Of a stretch of DNA of 47,192 bases, positions 24,192-32,811 are shown one piece after another. How positions within the stretch are numbered: the stretch's first letter is position 1; the number at the start of each line of letters is the position of its first letter. The notes beneath the pieces are model-generated. The model was not told the DNA's origin. It ran no database searches and worked only from the letters and a program-made list of their open reading frames with translations. The DNA comes from an uncultured Prevotella sp. (GTDB lineage Bacteria > Bacteroidota > Bacteroidia > Bacteroidales > Bacteroidaceae): the NCBI GenBank assembly GCA_900555035.1, contig USJX01000013.1, positions 1 through 47,192 of the forward strand, in the 5' to 3' direction. Position numbers and translations under genes: made by a program.

Positions 24192-26798
24192 ATGCAAAAG
24201 AAATTAAAATTAGCAACGTTAGCTCTCTTCTCCTGTACGCTTGCGATGGCTCAGAACGAAAAAAACACTGAGCAGAACATGGCACAGGGACTCGATGAGA
24301 ATGCTTTCACCTTCTCTGAAGCACAGTTGGGCGAGGACGATGACATGTCATCCAATGTCACCATCCTCAACTCCTCATCCAACGTATATGCCAAGGATGC
24401 AGGTTACCTCTTCTCGCCTGTGAGATTCCGCTATCGTGCCTTCAACCAGAAATATAACGATGTGTATATCAATGGTGCAGCGATGAACGATATGGAGACC
24501 GGACAGTTCAGATTCTCCAACATCGGAGGATTGAACCGATTCTCACGCAACGTGGATTTCGCGCTGCCGTTCGAGGCCAACGGCTATTCCATGACCGGAA
24601 TGGCGGGTTCCAATAACTATGATTTCCGTGCCGGAAGCATGCAGGAAGGACAGTATGCCAGCGTGGCTGCTGCCAACCGCAACTACACCCTGCGCGGACT
24701 CTACACCTACTCCAGCGGATTCAACGCCAAGGGATGGGCCATCACAGCCGGACTCACCTACCGCTGGGCCAACCGCGGATACGTGGAGGGCACCTTCTAC
24801 AACGCCCTCTCCTATTTCTTCGGCGTGCAGAAGAAATGGATGAACGGCCACTCGCTGAGCCTCTCCACCTGGGGAAACCCTACCGAGCGAAGCACACAGG
24901 GCGCTTCTACCGACGAGGCCTACTGGCTTGCCAACGACTACTATTACAACCCATACTGGGGATACCAGAACGGACACAAGCGTAACTCGAGAGTAGTGAA
25001 CGACTTCGCCCCTTCTGCCATCGCCACATGGGACTGGGACATCAACGACGGCATGAAGCTCACCACTTCACTCTTCGGAAAATACTCCATGTACAAGAGC
25101 ACCAAGCTCAACTACAACAACGCCGAGAATCCGCAGCCAGACTACTGGAAGAACATGCCATCCGCCAACTACTACGTGTGGGGCGACTTCCAGAACGGAA
25201 ACAACATTTACAACTGGGATAGCTGGAACAACGCCGTGAACTACTGGCAGGCAAGCAAGCAGAACCGCCAGATAGACTGGGACCGCCTCTACTACTCCAA
25301 CCAGCAGGCTGCCAAGAACGGACAGGAGACCATGTACTACTTGCAGGCTAAGCACAACGACAACCTCAACCTCGTGCTCTCCTCAACCCTCAACACCAAG
25401 CTCACCAACAAGTCGAGCCTGGCATCGGGCTTCATGCTCGGCGTAAACCAGAACCGCCATTACCAGACCATGGAGGATATGCTGGGAGGCCAGATCTTCC
25501 ACAACATCAACTCCTACGCCATCGGCGAATACTCCATCTCCGACCCACGCGTGCAGTACGACCTGAACACCGCCGGACCTAACAACACCGGCAAACTGGT
25601 GTACGAGGGCGACAAGTTCGGCTACGACTATCGCATCGACGTGCAGAAGGCAGGTGCCTGGAGCACCTACAAGACCCGGATTTCACGCTTCGAAGCCATG
25701 GTGAGCGGCCGCATCGGCTACACCGGCATGAAGCGCAAGGGATACATGCGCAACGGTATGGCTGCCGACAACAGCTATGGCAACAGCGGCACAGCCCACT
25801 TCCTCGACGGCGGTGGCAAGCTGAGCGTGAACTATGACGCAGGCCGCGGTCACGCCTTCCGCATCGGAGCCGGCTACGAGTGGCGTGCGCCTATGGCAAG
25901 CACCGCCTTCATCGCCCCTGAAATCAACAACGATTTCGTTACCAACCTCAAGAACGAGCGCATCTTCAGCTCAGAGGTAAGCTATCAGTATCAGAACGCA
26001 TGGATGCATGCCAACCTGAGCGGTTACTACAGCCGAATGGAGAATGTAACCGAGTGGCAGAACTTCTACAACGACGATGAGAACTCGTTCACCTACGTGA
26101 GCATGACCGGATTGAAGAAGGAATACTACGGTCTGGAGGCAGGCTTGAAGTTCAAGCTCACCTCATGGCTCGACTTCAAGACCCTGGGCACCATCAGCGA
26201 GGCAAAGAACATCAACAACGTTACTGCCAACTACATGCTCTCTAAGAGTGCCGAGGTATATACCGACAAGGCTTACGTGATAGATATGCGCGAGAGCGGT
26301 ACACCGCTCACCGTAGGAAGCATCGGTCTCGACCTCCATACCAACGGATGGTTCGTGAATCTCAATGCCAACTACTACGATCGCATCTACCTCTCCTATT
26401 CTCCAAGCTATCGCTACGAGAAAGTGCTCAAGAACCGCCAGAATGCCCACGTGAAGTATCCAGAAATCTTCCCTGCAGTGGTTACAGAAGATGGCAACAG
26501 CTGGCTGCCTGAGGCTGTGGCACAGGCGAAGGGTCACGGAGGATGGATGGTAGATATGAGCATCGGCAAGAGCATCCGATTGAAGAAGGGTTCGCTCAAC
26601 TTCAACCTGATGATTACCAACCTGCTGAACAACCAGAAGCTGGTAACGGGCGGATATGAGCAGAACTCACGTTCGGGCTACACCCTCACCACAGGCGGCG
26701 AGGTGAACAACGTTCGCGTTTATCAGTTCTCAAAGAATCCAAAGAAGTATTACGCATTCGGAACCAACGGCATGTTCCAGATTGGCTACCGATTCTAA
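24192..26798 (+). CDS. TonB-dependent receptor
   Basis: An 868-aa outer-membrane receptor. A signal peptide (1-20) is followed by a short acidic N-terminal segment (FSEAQLGEDDDM) and a plug domain (about 45-170; RYRAFNQKYNDVYINGAAMND). A barrel of about 690 residues ends in FQIGYRF. The usual N-terminal carboxypeptidase-regulatory-like domain of Bacteroidota receptors is absent, and no SusD-like gene follows; instead two lipoprotein genes do. This pattern is not the glycan-type SusCD pair. Transport of another ligand is likely; nucleic-acid-derived material is proposed from the neighbours only. An irregular TTACTTTG element lies at 24151. Confidence 0.9.
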   Translation: MQKKLKLATLALFSCTLAMAQNEKNTEQNMAQGLDENAFTFSEAQLGEDDDMSSNVTILNSSSNVYAKDAGYLFSPVRFRYRAFNQKYNDVYINGAAMNDMETGQFRFSNIGGLNRFSRNVDFALPFEANGYSMTGMAGSNNYDFRAGSMQEGQYASVAAANRNYTLRGLYTYSSGFNAKGWAITAGLTYRWANRGYVEGTFYNALSYFFGVQKKWMNGHSLSLSTWGNPTERSTQGASTDEAYWLANDYYYNPYWGYQNGHKRNSRVVNDFAPSAIATWDWDINDGMKLTTSLFGKYSMYKSTKLNYNNAENPQPDYWKNMPSANYYVWGDFQNGNNIYNWDSWNNAVNYWQASKQNRQIDWDRLYYSNQQAAKNGQETMYYLQAKHNDNLNLVLSSTLNTKLTNKSSLASGFMLGVNQNRHYQTMEDMLGGQIFHNINSYAIGEYSISDPRVQYDLNTAGPNNTGKLVYEGDKFGYDYRIDVQKAGAWSTYKTRISRFEAMVSGRIGYTGMKRKGYMRNGMAADNSYGNSGTAHFLDGGGKLSVNYDAGRGHAFRIGAGYEWRAPMASTAFIAPEINNDFVTNLKNERIFSSEVSYQYQNAWMHANLSGYYSRMENVTEWQNFYNDDENSFTYVSMTGLKKEYYGLEAGLKFKLTSWLDFKTLGTISEAKNINNVTANYMLSKSAEVYTDKAYVIDMRESGTPLTVGSIGLDLHTNGWFVNLNANYYDRIYLSYSPSYRYEKVLKNRQNAHVKYPEIFPAVVTEDGNSWLPEAVAQAKGHGGWMVDMSIGKSIRLKKGSLNFNLMITNLLNNQKLVTGGYEQNSRSGYTLTTGGEVNNVRVYQFSKNPKKYYAFGTNGMFQIGYRF

Positions 26799-26854
26799 AA
26801 CGATGTATCATCGATTCTAGAATGACATAAAATAGATTCTAAAACGACACGACA

Positions 26855-28189
26855 ATGAAAAAGATAAAATTCATAGCAATGGCCATGATGGCGATGGCGG
26901 GAATGATGCTGGCATCATGCATGGGCGACAGTTATGCTGACCCGGATATGGTAGAGACCATCCCTGCTGCCCCTTACGGCAACAACCTGCTCAAGGAAAA
27001 GAACGTGGTTACCATTGCACAGCTCAAGAGCGACTACAAGACCACCATCACCGGTGGCGGATACAAGCTCATCGACAAGCCGATGATGATCAAGGGTTAC
27101 ATCACGGGCAATGACATCAGCGGAAACCTCTACCAGCAGGTGGCACTGCAGGATGCCACGGGTGCTATCCTCGTAGATATCAACGGCGGCGGACTCTATG
27201 GCTATCTGCCAGTGGGTCAGGAGATTCTCATCGACCTCAACGGCCTCTACATCGGCGGCTACGGCAAGCAGGCACAGATAGGCGGCATCTACACCAACCT
27301 GAAGACCGGAGCCACATCCGTAGGAAAGATGGACCGCCCTACCTGGCAGAAACACTTCAAGCTGCTTGACGAGGCAGATGCCAGCAACGTAGTGGCAGAA
27401 GAGTTCGACCTGAGCAAAGCTGCCGATGCCACCTACCTGGATGAATGCTCGGGCAAACTGATGACCATCAGGAAAGTGAAGTTCAACAGCGCCAACGGCA
27501 AAAACGTATGGGCAGCCAACGATGAGACCACCAACCAGAGTCTGAAGGATGCCATTACCGGCCAATGGATCAGCAGCAACACCGTGGTAGTGAGAACATC
27601 GGGCTATGCCCGCTTTGCCAATGCCATCCTGCCAGACGGAGCCTACGACATCACGGGCATCTTTACAAGATATAATAATGTATGGCAGATCATCATCCGC
27701 AACACCGACGACCTCTCTCCTTCTGTGCTCTCCATCTTCAAGGAGGCTTTCGATGAAAGCCTGGGTGAATTCACTACAGAAAACATCAAACTTGCAGAAG
27801 GCGTAAGCTATGCCTGGAAATGGGCTTCGGCTGCATACGGCATGAAGGCTTCAGGCTATGTAAACGGTGCCAACGTTGAACTCCAGTCACGACTCAAGTC
27901 ACCTGCCATCAACCTCTCATCCGTAAAGAGTGCCACCCTCTCGTTCGACCAGGCCATCAATTTCTCTTCCGACATGACCAAGGAATGCAAGGTTCAGGTT
28001 TCTACAGACGGAAAGACATGGACAGATTTGGATGTGAAGGGGTATCCTACCAAGAACGGTTGGGATTTCGTTACCTCTACTGCAGATTTAACCAAGTATT
28101 GTGGCAAGACCATATACATAGGTTTCCTCTATAGCAGTTCCACATCAGTGGCTCCAACATGGGAAGTCAAGAACATCGTGATAAATTAA
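26855..28189 (+). CDS. DUF5689 lipoprotein with C-terminal lectin/anchor-like domain
   Basis: A 444-aa surface lipoprotein. The lipobox LASC puts the lipid on Cys22. A DUF5689 domain at about 45-280 shows OB-fold-like features (MIKGYITGNDISGNLYQQ, LQDATGAILVDING, PVGQEILIDLNGLYIGGYG). A beta-sandwich of the choice-of-anchor J type at about 290-444 ends TWEVKNIVIN. DUF5689 is frequent beside exported nucleases and TonB receptors in Bacteroidota. It is 56 bp after the receptor gene and clearly in its operon. Likely role: ligand capture at the cell surface for the receptor; nucleic acid as ligand is inference from the OB-like fold. Confidence 0.85.
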   Translation: MKKIKFIAMAMMAMAGMMLASCMGDSYADPDMVETIPAAPYGNNLLKEKNVVTIAQLKSDYKTTITGGGYKLIDKPMMIKGYITGNDISGNLYQQVALQDATGAILVDINGGGLYGYLPVGQEILIDLNGLYIGGYGKQAQIGGIYTNLKTGATSVGKMDRPTWQKHFKLLDEADASNVVAEEFDLSKAADATYLDECSGKLMTIRKVKFNSANGKNVWAANDETTNQSLKDAITGQWISSNTVVVRTSGYARFANAILPDGAYDITGIFTRYNNVWQIIIRNTDDLSPSVLSIFKEAFDESLGEFTTENIKLAEGVSYAWKWASAAYGMKASGYVNGANVELQSRLKSPAINLSSVKSATLSFDQAINFSSDMTKECKVQVSTDGKTWTDLDVKGYPTKNGWDFVTSTADLTKYCGKTIYIGFLYSSSTSVAPTWEVKNIVIN

Positions 28190-28276
28190 TTCACGAAAAA
28201 CAAAATCGAGGTAGAATAACGAAGTTCACTTCTATACATTATTATATATAGTAACATCAATTAAAAAGACAACAAT

Positions 28277-29755
28277 ATGAAAAAGTATATATTTTCAGTT
28301 TTGATGGCGGCGATGGCTGCCTTCACATTCAGCAGCTGCGAGGATGTGCCAGAACCTTATACACAGCCTACCAAGCCTGAAGCTCCAAGTGCTGGCGAGC
28401 CAAAGGGTACAGGTACTGCTGCCGACCCATTCAATGTGGCTGGTATCGTTAAGTATATCGAGGATGGCGGAAGTGCCGACCAGGAAGTTTACACCAAGGG
28501 TAAGGTGGTATCTGTTAAGGAAGGCAGCTATGATCCCAACTATGGCAGCTTGAAATATTACATCTCCGACGATGGCACAGCTGCCAATCAGTTTTATGTA
28601 TTCAATGGCTACGCTGGTCCTAACCGCACCAAGTTCTCAGGCGAGGATGCTCTCAAGCCAGGCGATGAGGTGGTGATTTGCGGAAAGGCGAAAAACTTCA
28701 ATGGCACCAAAGAGTATGACACCGGCAACTATGTTGTAACCCTCAACGGTAAGCCAATGGACGGTTCAACTCCAGATACTCCGGGAGACGGCTACATCAA
28801 CGAAACCTTCAGCAAGAGCTTCGGTTCTTTCACAGCCAAGACCATCAAGGGTACAGCATGGGTCATCGACTCTTATGGCTATGCCAAGGCTACCGGTTAC
28901 GACAATGCCTCAAAGACCACAACTCCATCAGAAAGCTACATCGTCTCTAAGGCCATCGACCTCTCAGAATCCAAGGGTGCTACCCTGGAGTTCTCTTACG
29001 TGCTCCGCTATGTAACCAGAGACGGTGCAGCCGTAGAGGGAGTAAAGAACCAGGTTCTCATCACAGATAATTACACTGGCGACCCTGCAACAACCAAGTG
29101 GACCGATATCACGGGCACACTGAAGGAAGGTGTGGATTGGACAACCTGGGAAACCTACAAGCACGACCTCTCAGCCTTCAAGGGCAAGAAGAGCGTGGTA
29201 GTAGCCCTCCACTACACCTGTGAGGCTTCATCAGGAACATGGGAAGTAAAGAATCTCTCAGTGAAAGAAACATCCGGCGAGACTCCAGATACCCCATCCA
29301 AGCCAGATACTCCAGCCACAGGCGAGGGCTTGACCATCGATGGCACCACCGTTACATTGAGCAATGCGGCAGCTACAACCGCAGGTGCCAGCGTAGAGCT
29401 GAATCTCAACGCAGCAGGTTTGGCCAACCAGGCAGCCGTAGAAACCGTGAAGTTCTCAGATGGTTCCACTGTAACCTTCGATGCCAATGGTCAAGAGAAC
29501 GGTCCTAAGTTCTACACCAACACCAAGGGCGTACGTGTATATGCCAACAACAAACTCATCTTCAAGGGCATCAAGAAGATTAAGCAGATTGTGATGACCT
29601 GCGACAGCTACAACGGCATCAACTACGTGGGCAATGCCACAGCCACCATCGTGTTCTCAGGCAACACTGCTACCTACACCAACCTCTTTACAGAGGCTAC
29701 AGGCGGCGGTGTTCAGCTTCGCGTGAAGACTATCAAGATCGTTTATGCGGAGTAA
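28277..29755 (+). CDS. OB-fold-like surface lipoprotein with choice-of-anchor domain
   Basis: A 492-aa lipoprotein (lipobox FSSC, Cys21). An N-terminal domain at about 40-160 begins GTGTAADPFNVAGIV and includes YTKGKVVSV and DEVVICGKAKNFNG, the pattern of OB-fold (DUF6359-type) domains. A choice-of-anchor J-like beta sandwich at about 168-330 ends GTWEVKNLSV. A third C-terminal beta domain (about 345-492) is unassigned. Linkers are rich in Pro/Thr/Asp (TPDTPG, TPDTPSKPDTP). Third gene of the receptor operon, ending at a strong terminator. It resembles its neighbour in layout, suggesting an old duplication of the OB-plus-anchor plan. Confidence 0.78.
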   Translation: MKKYIFSVLMAAMAAFTFSSCEDVPEPYTQPTKPEAPSAGEPKGTGTAADPFNVAGIVKYIEDGGSADQEVYTKGKVVSVKEGSYDPNYGSLKYYISDDGTAANQFYVFNGYAGPNRTKFSGEDALKPGDEVVICGKAKNFNGTKEYDTGNYVVTLNGKPMDGSTPDTPGDGYINETFSKSFGSFTAKTIKGTAWVIDSYGYAKATGYDNASKTTTPSESYIVSKAIDLSESKGATLEFSYVLRYVTRDGAAVEGVKNQVLITDNYTGDPATTKWTDITGTLKEGVDWTTWETYKHDLSAFKGKKSVVVALHYTCEASSGTWEVKNLSVKETSGETPDTPSKPDTPATGEGLTIDGTTVTLSNAAATTAGASVELNLNAAGLANQAAVETVKFSDGSTVTFDANGQENGPKFYTNTKGVRVYANNKLIFKGIKKIKQIVMTCDSYNGINYVGNATATIVFSGNTATYTNLFTEATGGGVQLRVKTIKIVYAE

Positions 29756-29798
29756 GATTATAAAAGAATAAATGATTCATCGAATCATCAGAAATATC

Positions 29799-29845
29799 AT
29801 CCCCCATCTTCCTCTCAATTCATCAAGAGGAAGATGGGGATTTTC
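29799..29845 (+). terminator. Intrinsic terminator of the receptor-lipoprotein operon
   Basis: 14-bp perfect stem CCCCATCTTCCTCT / AGAGGAAGATGGGG followed by ATTTTCATTT. Confidence 0.92.
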
Positions 29846-29886
29846 ATTTGCATAGTGTTAAAAATCAAATATTTATGGCGAAAGCC

Positions 29887-29917
29887 TTGCATAATTCGGA
29901 AAAGATTCTTATCTTTG
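29887..29917 (+). promoter_or_regulatory. Promoter of the GNAT cassette
   Basis: TTG (29887-29889), 20 bp, then TATCTTTG (29910-29917). The first small ORF starts 40 nt downstream. Confidence 0.78.
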
Positions 29918-29956
29918 CAGCAGAATTATAAAATAAACTCATAAACAGATAAAATT

Positions 29957-30118
29957 ATGGCAACACCAATCAGAGTCATTCCTACGCTTCACGGCGAGGA
30001 AGCAAGAAAATTCATCGAAAAAGCAGAATGGGTGGAAGCTCATCCAGGGCAGACAAAAATGGATCCAAAGTTCATCAAAATGATGAAAGAGTTTTTGCGT
30101 GAAAATAACATGGCTTAA
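29957..30118 (+). CDS. 53-aa antitoxin-like small protein, copy 1
   Basis: It begins MATPIRVIPTLHGEEARKF and continues with a charged helical C-terminal half (KFIKMMKEFLRENN). It is paralogous to the 53-aa ORF at 30762, sharing the pattern MAxPIxxxPxLxGEEARKF and a final EFLR. It has its own consensus promoter, and its stop is followed one base later by the ATG of a GNAT gene. Tiny protein, tight coupling and GNAT partner are features of toxin-antitoxin cassettes, although no ribbon-helix-helix motif is evident. Function is inferred from context only. Confidence 0.72.
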   Translation: MATPIRVIPTLHGEEARKFIEKAEWVEAHPGQTKMDPKFIKMMKEFLRENNMA

Positions 30119-30119
30119 T

Positions 30120-30725
30120 ATGAATAGATACGAACTATTAAGCATGTGCAAGTTTGAGGAAATAACTCCTCAAAAACTTGCTTCATGCGATTATTTTGAA
30201 TGTGAGAACAAAGACTTGAACGATTTCTTTGCTAATGATGCCGTGAAATACGCCAAGCGTTTGCTCGGCAAAACGTATGTATTTTGCCTTAAAGAAAATC
30301 CAAATACAATCGTAGCTGCATTTACTGTTTCAAATGACAGTATACGCATGACAAACAAACTAAACGAAGAGTCTAAACAAATATTCCTACACGACACATC
30401 GCTAGAAGACAAATGCCTCAGACGTTTTCCTGCAGTACTTATAGGCAGACTTGCTACCAACAAGAATTTTGCAGGAAAAGGCATCGGCTCTGGAGTTATG
30501 GATTTCATAAAATATTGGTTTAGACTCAATAACAAAACAGGTTGCCGCTTCATTATCGTTGACGCATACAGCAATGAAGCAACCCTACATTATTATCTAA
30601 AAAACGATTTTAGTTTTCTTGTAGAAGACGAAAGACTTGAAGCTAAATACGTCGGGATTGGTATGGGACGTCTCCCACTTCATACACGTTTAATGTATTA
30701 TGACTTACTCAAGTTGAATGAATAG
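30120..30725 (+). CDS. GNAT acetyltransferase, possible TacT-like toxin
   Basis: A 201-aa GNAT-fold protein. The acetyl-CoA-binding motif is IGRLATNKNFAGKGIGSG (about 118-135), followed by VDAYSNEATLHYYLKNDFSFL with the conserved Tyr typical of the TacT/AtaT type, which acetylate aminoacyl-tRNA. The start at 30120 (MNRYELL) directly follows the preceding stop (TAATATG); the Met at 30144 (MCKFEE) is possible. An open extension to 30099 would overlap the small ORF. AT-rich composition differs from the flanking operons, a hint of acquisition. Toxicity is unproven; a housekeeping acetyltransferase is the alternative. Confidence 0.8.
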   Translation: MNRYELLSMCKFEEITPQKLASCDYFECENKDLNDFFANDAVKYAKRLLGKTYVFCLKENPNTIVAAFTVSNDSIRMTNKLNEESKQIFLHDTSLEDKCLRRFPAVLIGRLATNKNFAGKGIGSGVMDFIKYWFRLNNKTGCRFIIVDAYSNEATLHYYLKNDFSFLVEDERLEAKYVGIGMGRLPLHTRLMYYDLLKLNE

Positions 30726-30748
30726 AGATTAATGACCCATAATAAACT

Positions 30749-30754
30749 AGGAGG
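30749..30754 (+). promoter_or_regulatory. Strong Shine-Dalgarno site AGGAGG
   Basis: AGGAGG sits 7 nt before the ATG at 30762. Such perfect sites are rare in Bacteroidota, and none of the other genes here has one. Confidence 0.75.
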
Positions 30755-30761
30755 AATAAAT

Positions 30762-30923
30762 ATGGCAAGACCAATAAAAGAGACTCCGATTCTCTACGGA
30801 GAAGAGGCTCGTAAATTTGAAATGAGGATGCTAAATCCCACACCAGTTTCTCAAGATAGAAGAGAACAGATCATGCGTGACTACGAATTTCTTCGTGGTA
30901 AAGGCGTTAACTGTAGTTTCTAG
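30762..30923 (+). CDS. 53-aa antitoxin-like small protein, copy 2
   Basis: Starts MARPIKETPILYGEEARKF, ends EFLRGKGVNCSF. Same length as and similar to the small ORF before the GNAT gene; the N-terminal halves match best, and the C-terminal halves (basic helical, QDRREQIMRDY) diverge. It lies 36 bp after the GNAT stop and carries a perfect Shine-Dalgarno, suggesting high translation. The frame opens at 30732 but the ATG at 30762 fits the paralogue and the binding site. A second antitoxin or a decoy are both conceivable. Confidence 0.7.
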   Translation: MARPIKETPILYGEEARKFEMRMLNPTPVSQDRREQIMRDYEFLRGKGVNCSF

Positions 30924-30984
30924 AGTCAAGAATAAGAGGAAGTTATCCTATTTCCAAAATATTTCTTAAAAAGAAGAGGAAAAA

Positions 30985-31016
30985 TTTGGTGGTTTCAGGA
31001 AAAAAGCGTAACTTTG
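30985..31016 (+). promoter_or_regulatory. Promoter of rpmE2
   Basis: TTTG (30985-30988), 20 bp, then TAACTTTG (31009-31016), full consensus spacing. Confidence 0.8.
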
Positions 31017-31023
31017 CACCCTG

Positions 31024-31133
31024 AAATTGTTAACAGGCTATAATGGGCATGCCCCGATGAGGGACATGAAATGAGGCGAAAGCTTCCCCATGACGTCTAT
31101 TTTTTAATAACCATATAATAAATAAAAGAAAAA
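31024..31133 (+). promoter_or_regulatory. Structured 5' leader of ribosomal protein L31
   Basis: The leader of about 110 nt contains a GGGCATGCCC palindrome and a longer helix in which GACATG and CATGACGTC can pair around an inner GAGG-CGAAA-GCTTC hairpin. GC-rich structure in an otherwise AT-rich leader suggests autoregulation by L31, as known for other L31 leaders, but I cannot match it to a named family. Confidence 0.4.
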
Positions 31134-31385
31134 ATGAAAAAAGGTATTCATCCAGAGAACTATCGTCCTGTAGTATTTAAGGATATGTCTAACGGCGATA
31201 TGTTCCTCACTCAGTCAACATGCAAGACTAACGACACTGTAGAGTTCGAAGGCGAGACTTATCCAGTAGTTAAGATTGAAATCTCTAGCACATCTCACCC
31301 ATTCTACACAGGTAAGAGCAAGCTCGTTGATACTGCTGGTCGCGTTGACCGCTTCATGAACCGTTACGGCAAGTTGAAGAAGTAA
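31134..31385 (+). CDS. rpmE2: 50S ribosomal protein L31 type B
   Basis: An 83-aa protein. MKKGIHPENYRPVVF and SSTSHPFYTGKSKLVDTAGRV are the signature of L31, and the lack of the CxxC zinc motif with the insert DMSNGDMFLTQST makes it the zinc-independent type B. It has a consensus promoter, a structured leader and a strong terminator. Codon use is that of a highly expressed gene. Confidence 0.97.
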   Translation: MKKGIHPENYRPVVFKDMSNGDMFLTQSTCKTNDTVEFEGETYPVVKIEISSTSHPFYTGKSKLVDTAGRVDRFMNRYGKLKK

Positions 31386-31427
31386 TATACCTTTTTAATT
31401 AAGGATATATTATCAGCGAAAGATAGG

Positions 31428-31478
31428 AAGTGTGTTCCGTCGTAGTTGCATATACGTCGGAATGCACTTTTTTTCTTT
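31428..31478 (+). terminator. Intrinsic terminator of rpmE2
   Basis: AGTGTGTTCCG / CGGAATGCACT paired with two wobble pairs, an inner CGTA/TACG extension, then a run of Ts. It stands only 36 bp before the NUC1 nuclease gene, which has no evident consensus promoter of its own and may depend on read-through. Confidence 0.85.
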
Positions 31479-31513
31479 TATAATTTAAAACATTAACAAG
31501 AATTACGAGAATT

Positions 31514-32590
31514 ATGAAATATACCAAACTACTCATCCTCACGCTTTTGACAGCCATGACGTTCTCTGCCTGCGGCACCGACGACTCACTGCAGTTCAAC
31601 TTTCCGAACAAGGAAAACAATGGCGGAGGCAACAACGGTGGTGGAAATACAGGTGGAAATACAGGAGGCGGCAGCACCGGAGAATCTACCGATAAGAATA
31701 ACACCAACAAGAATGTGGCTACAGCCCAGATGCCAGCCGTGGTAAAGAATGCCATCAACGGTCTGGAGTTTCCAAAGCTCAAGAACAACGGCAGCAGCTA
31801 CGCCATCGTGCACATGGATAACACCACGGGCATGGTGAACTTCTCTACCGAATGGGATGATGCCATGAAGAGCCAGCGCTGGAGCTGCTACACCTTCCAC
31901 ACCGGAAACACGGCATCTAACGTAAAAAGATGGGATGCTCCTCAGGGCGAGCGTCAGTATCCATGGGATACCGACCTGCAGGAGCAGTGGGGCATCACCG
32001 ATTTCACCGAAGACCCTACCCCAACCAAGCAGGGATTCGACCACGGTCATATCTGCCCTTCTGCCGACCGTAAGCTGAACCTTACCCAGCAGAAGCAGAC
32101 TTTCTTCATGACCAACATGCAGCCACAGTACAGCAACTTCAACCAGCGTGGCACCTGGTATAAGATGGAGGATGAACTGCGCAAGCTGGCTCCGAAGATT
32201 GACAGCGATACTCTTTTCATCGTGAAGGGTGGTACCATCGACCCAGTGGGCAGCGAGAGCAACATCCTGGGATGGAAAAAGCAGGGTGCATCGAGCGACG
32301 TGAAGAAGCCTGGCTACATCCCTGTGCCAAAGTATTTCTTCGTAGCCGTACTGAGGAAGGTGTATAACCAGAAGACCAAGCAGTATAGCTACAGCGCCTT
32401 CGGCTATTGGTTCCTACACGAGAACAAGGCTTTCGACAAGAGCGATAAGCTGGGCAACTACGTGGTGAACATCAAGACCCTGGAAGACAAAACCGGCATC
32501 GACTTCTTCTGTAATCTGCCAGATGAACTTGAAAAGAAGGTTGAAACCCAGGATGTTGCAGCTATCAAGAATCTCTGGGGATTCAAATAA
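31514..32590 (+). CDS. Lipoprotein DNA/RNA non-specific endonuclease (NUC1 family)
   Basis: A 358-aa protein. The lipobox (FSAC, Cys20) predicts an outer-membrane lipoprotein. A Gly/Asn/Thr-rich flexible linker spans about 35-62. The catalytic domain (about 95-340) has the beta-beta-alpha-metal motif FDHGHICPSADR (His179 general base; the family consensus DRGH appears as DHGH), the metal-binding Asn in MTNMQPQ and NQRGTWYKMED. It would degrade extracellular DNA and RNA at the cell surface. The downstream terminator also faces the dnaJ-like gene. A role with the 5'-nucleotidase 1.1 kb downstream is plausible. Confidence 0.92.
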   Translation: MKYTKLLILTLLTAMTFSACGTDDSLQFNFPNKENNGGGNNGGGNTGGNTGGGSTGESTDKNNTNKNVATAQMPAVVKNAINGLEFPKLKNNGSSYAIVHMDNTTGMVNFSTEWDDAMKSQRWSCYTFHTGNTASNVKRWDAPQGERQYPWDTDLQEQWGITDFTEDPTPTKQGFDHGHICPSADRKLNLTQQKQTFFMTNMQPQYSNFNQRGTWYKMEDELRKLAPKIDSDTLFIVKGGTIDPVGSESNILGWKKQGASSDVKKPGYIPVPKYFFVAVLRKVYNQKTKQYSYSAFGYWFLHENKAFDKSDKLGNYVVNIKTLEDKTGIDFFCNLPDELEKKVETQDVAAIKNLWGFK

Positions 32591-32634
32591 AGACATAGCG
32601 CAGATATTACATCGCAAGTGATATATTGCAAACA

Positions 32635-32697
32635 TAAAAAACCTCGAACAGAGAAATCTTTTCTATTCCAAGAAAAGATTCCCGTTCGAGGTTTTTT
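32635..32697. terminator. Long terminator hairpin after the NUC1 gene
   Basis: Outer stem AAAAAACCTCGAAC / GTTCGAGGTTTTTT, inner stem GAAATCTTTTCT / AGAAAAGATTC, near-perfect over about 26 pairs. Confidence 0.88.
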
Positions 32698-32705
32698 CAT
32701 AACAC

Positions 32706-32790
32706 ACCGCTAGGCGTCCCGCCGGATTTGAAATCCGGCGTTAAAAAATGTCCTAACCTATTTAGGCCCTGCGGATTTGCAAGCCGCAGC
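32706..32790 (+). repeat. Two-palindrome repeat element, copy A
   Basis: A CTAGGCGTCC flank leads into palindrome GCCGGATTTGAAATCCGGC (32721-32739), a spacer with TTAAAAAATGTCCTAACC and TTTAGG, then palindrome CTGCGGATTTGCAAGCCGCAG (32769-32789). The arrangement is shared with copies B, C1 and C2. Confidence 0.8.
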
Positions 32791-32811
32791 AAGGGAACGC
32801 TCAAACATAAA

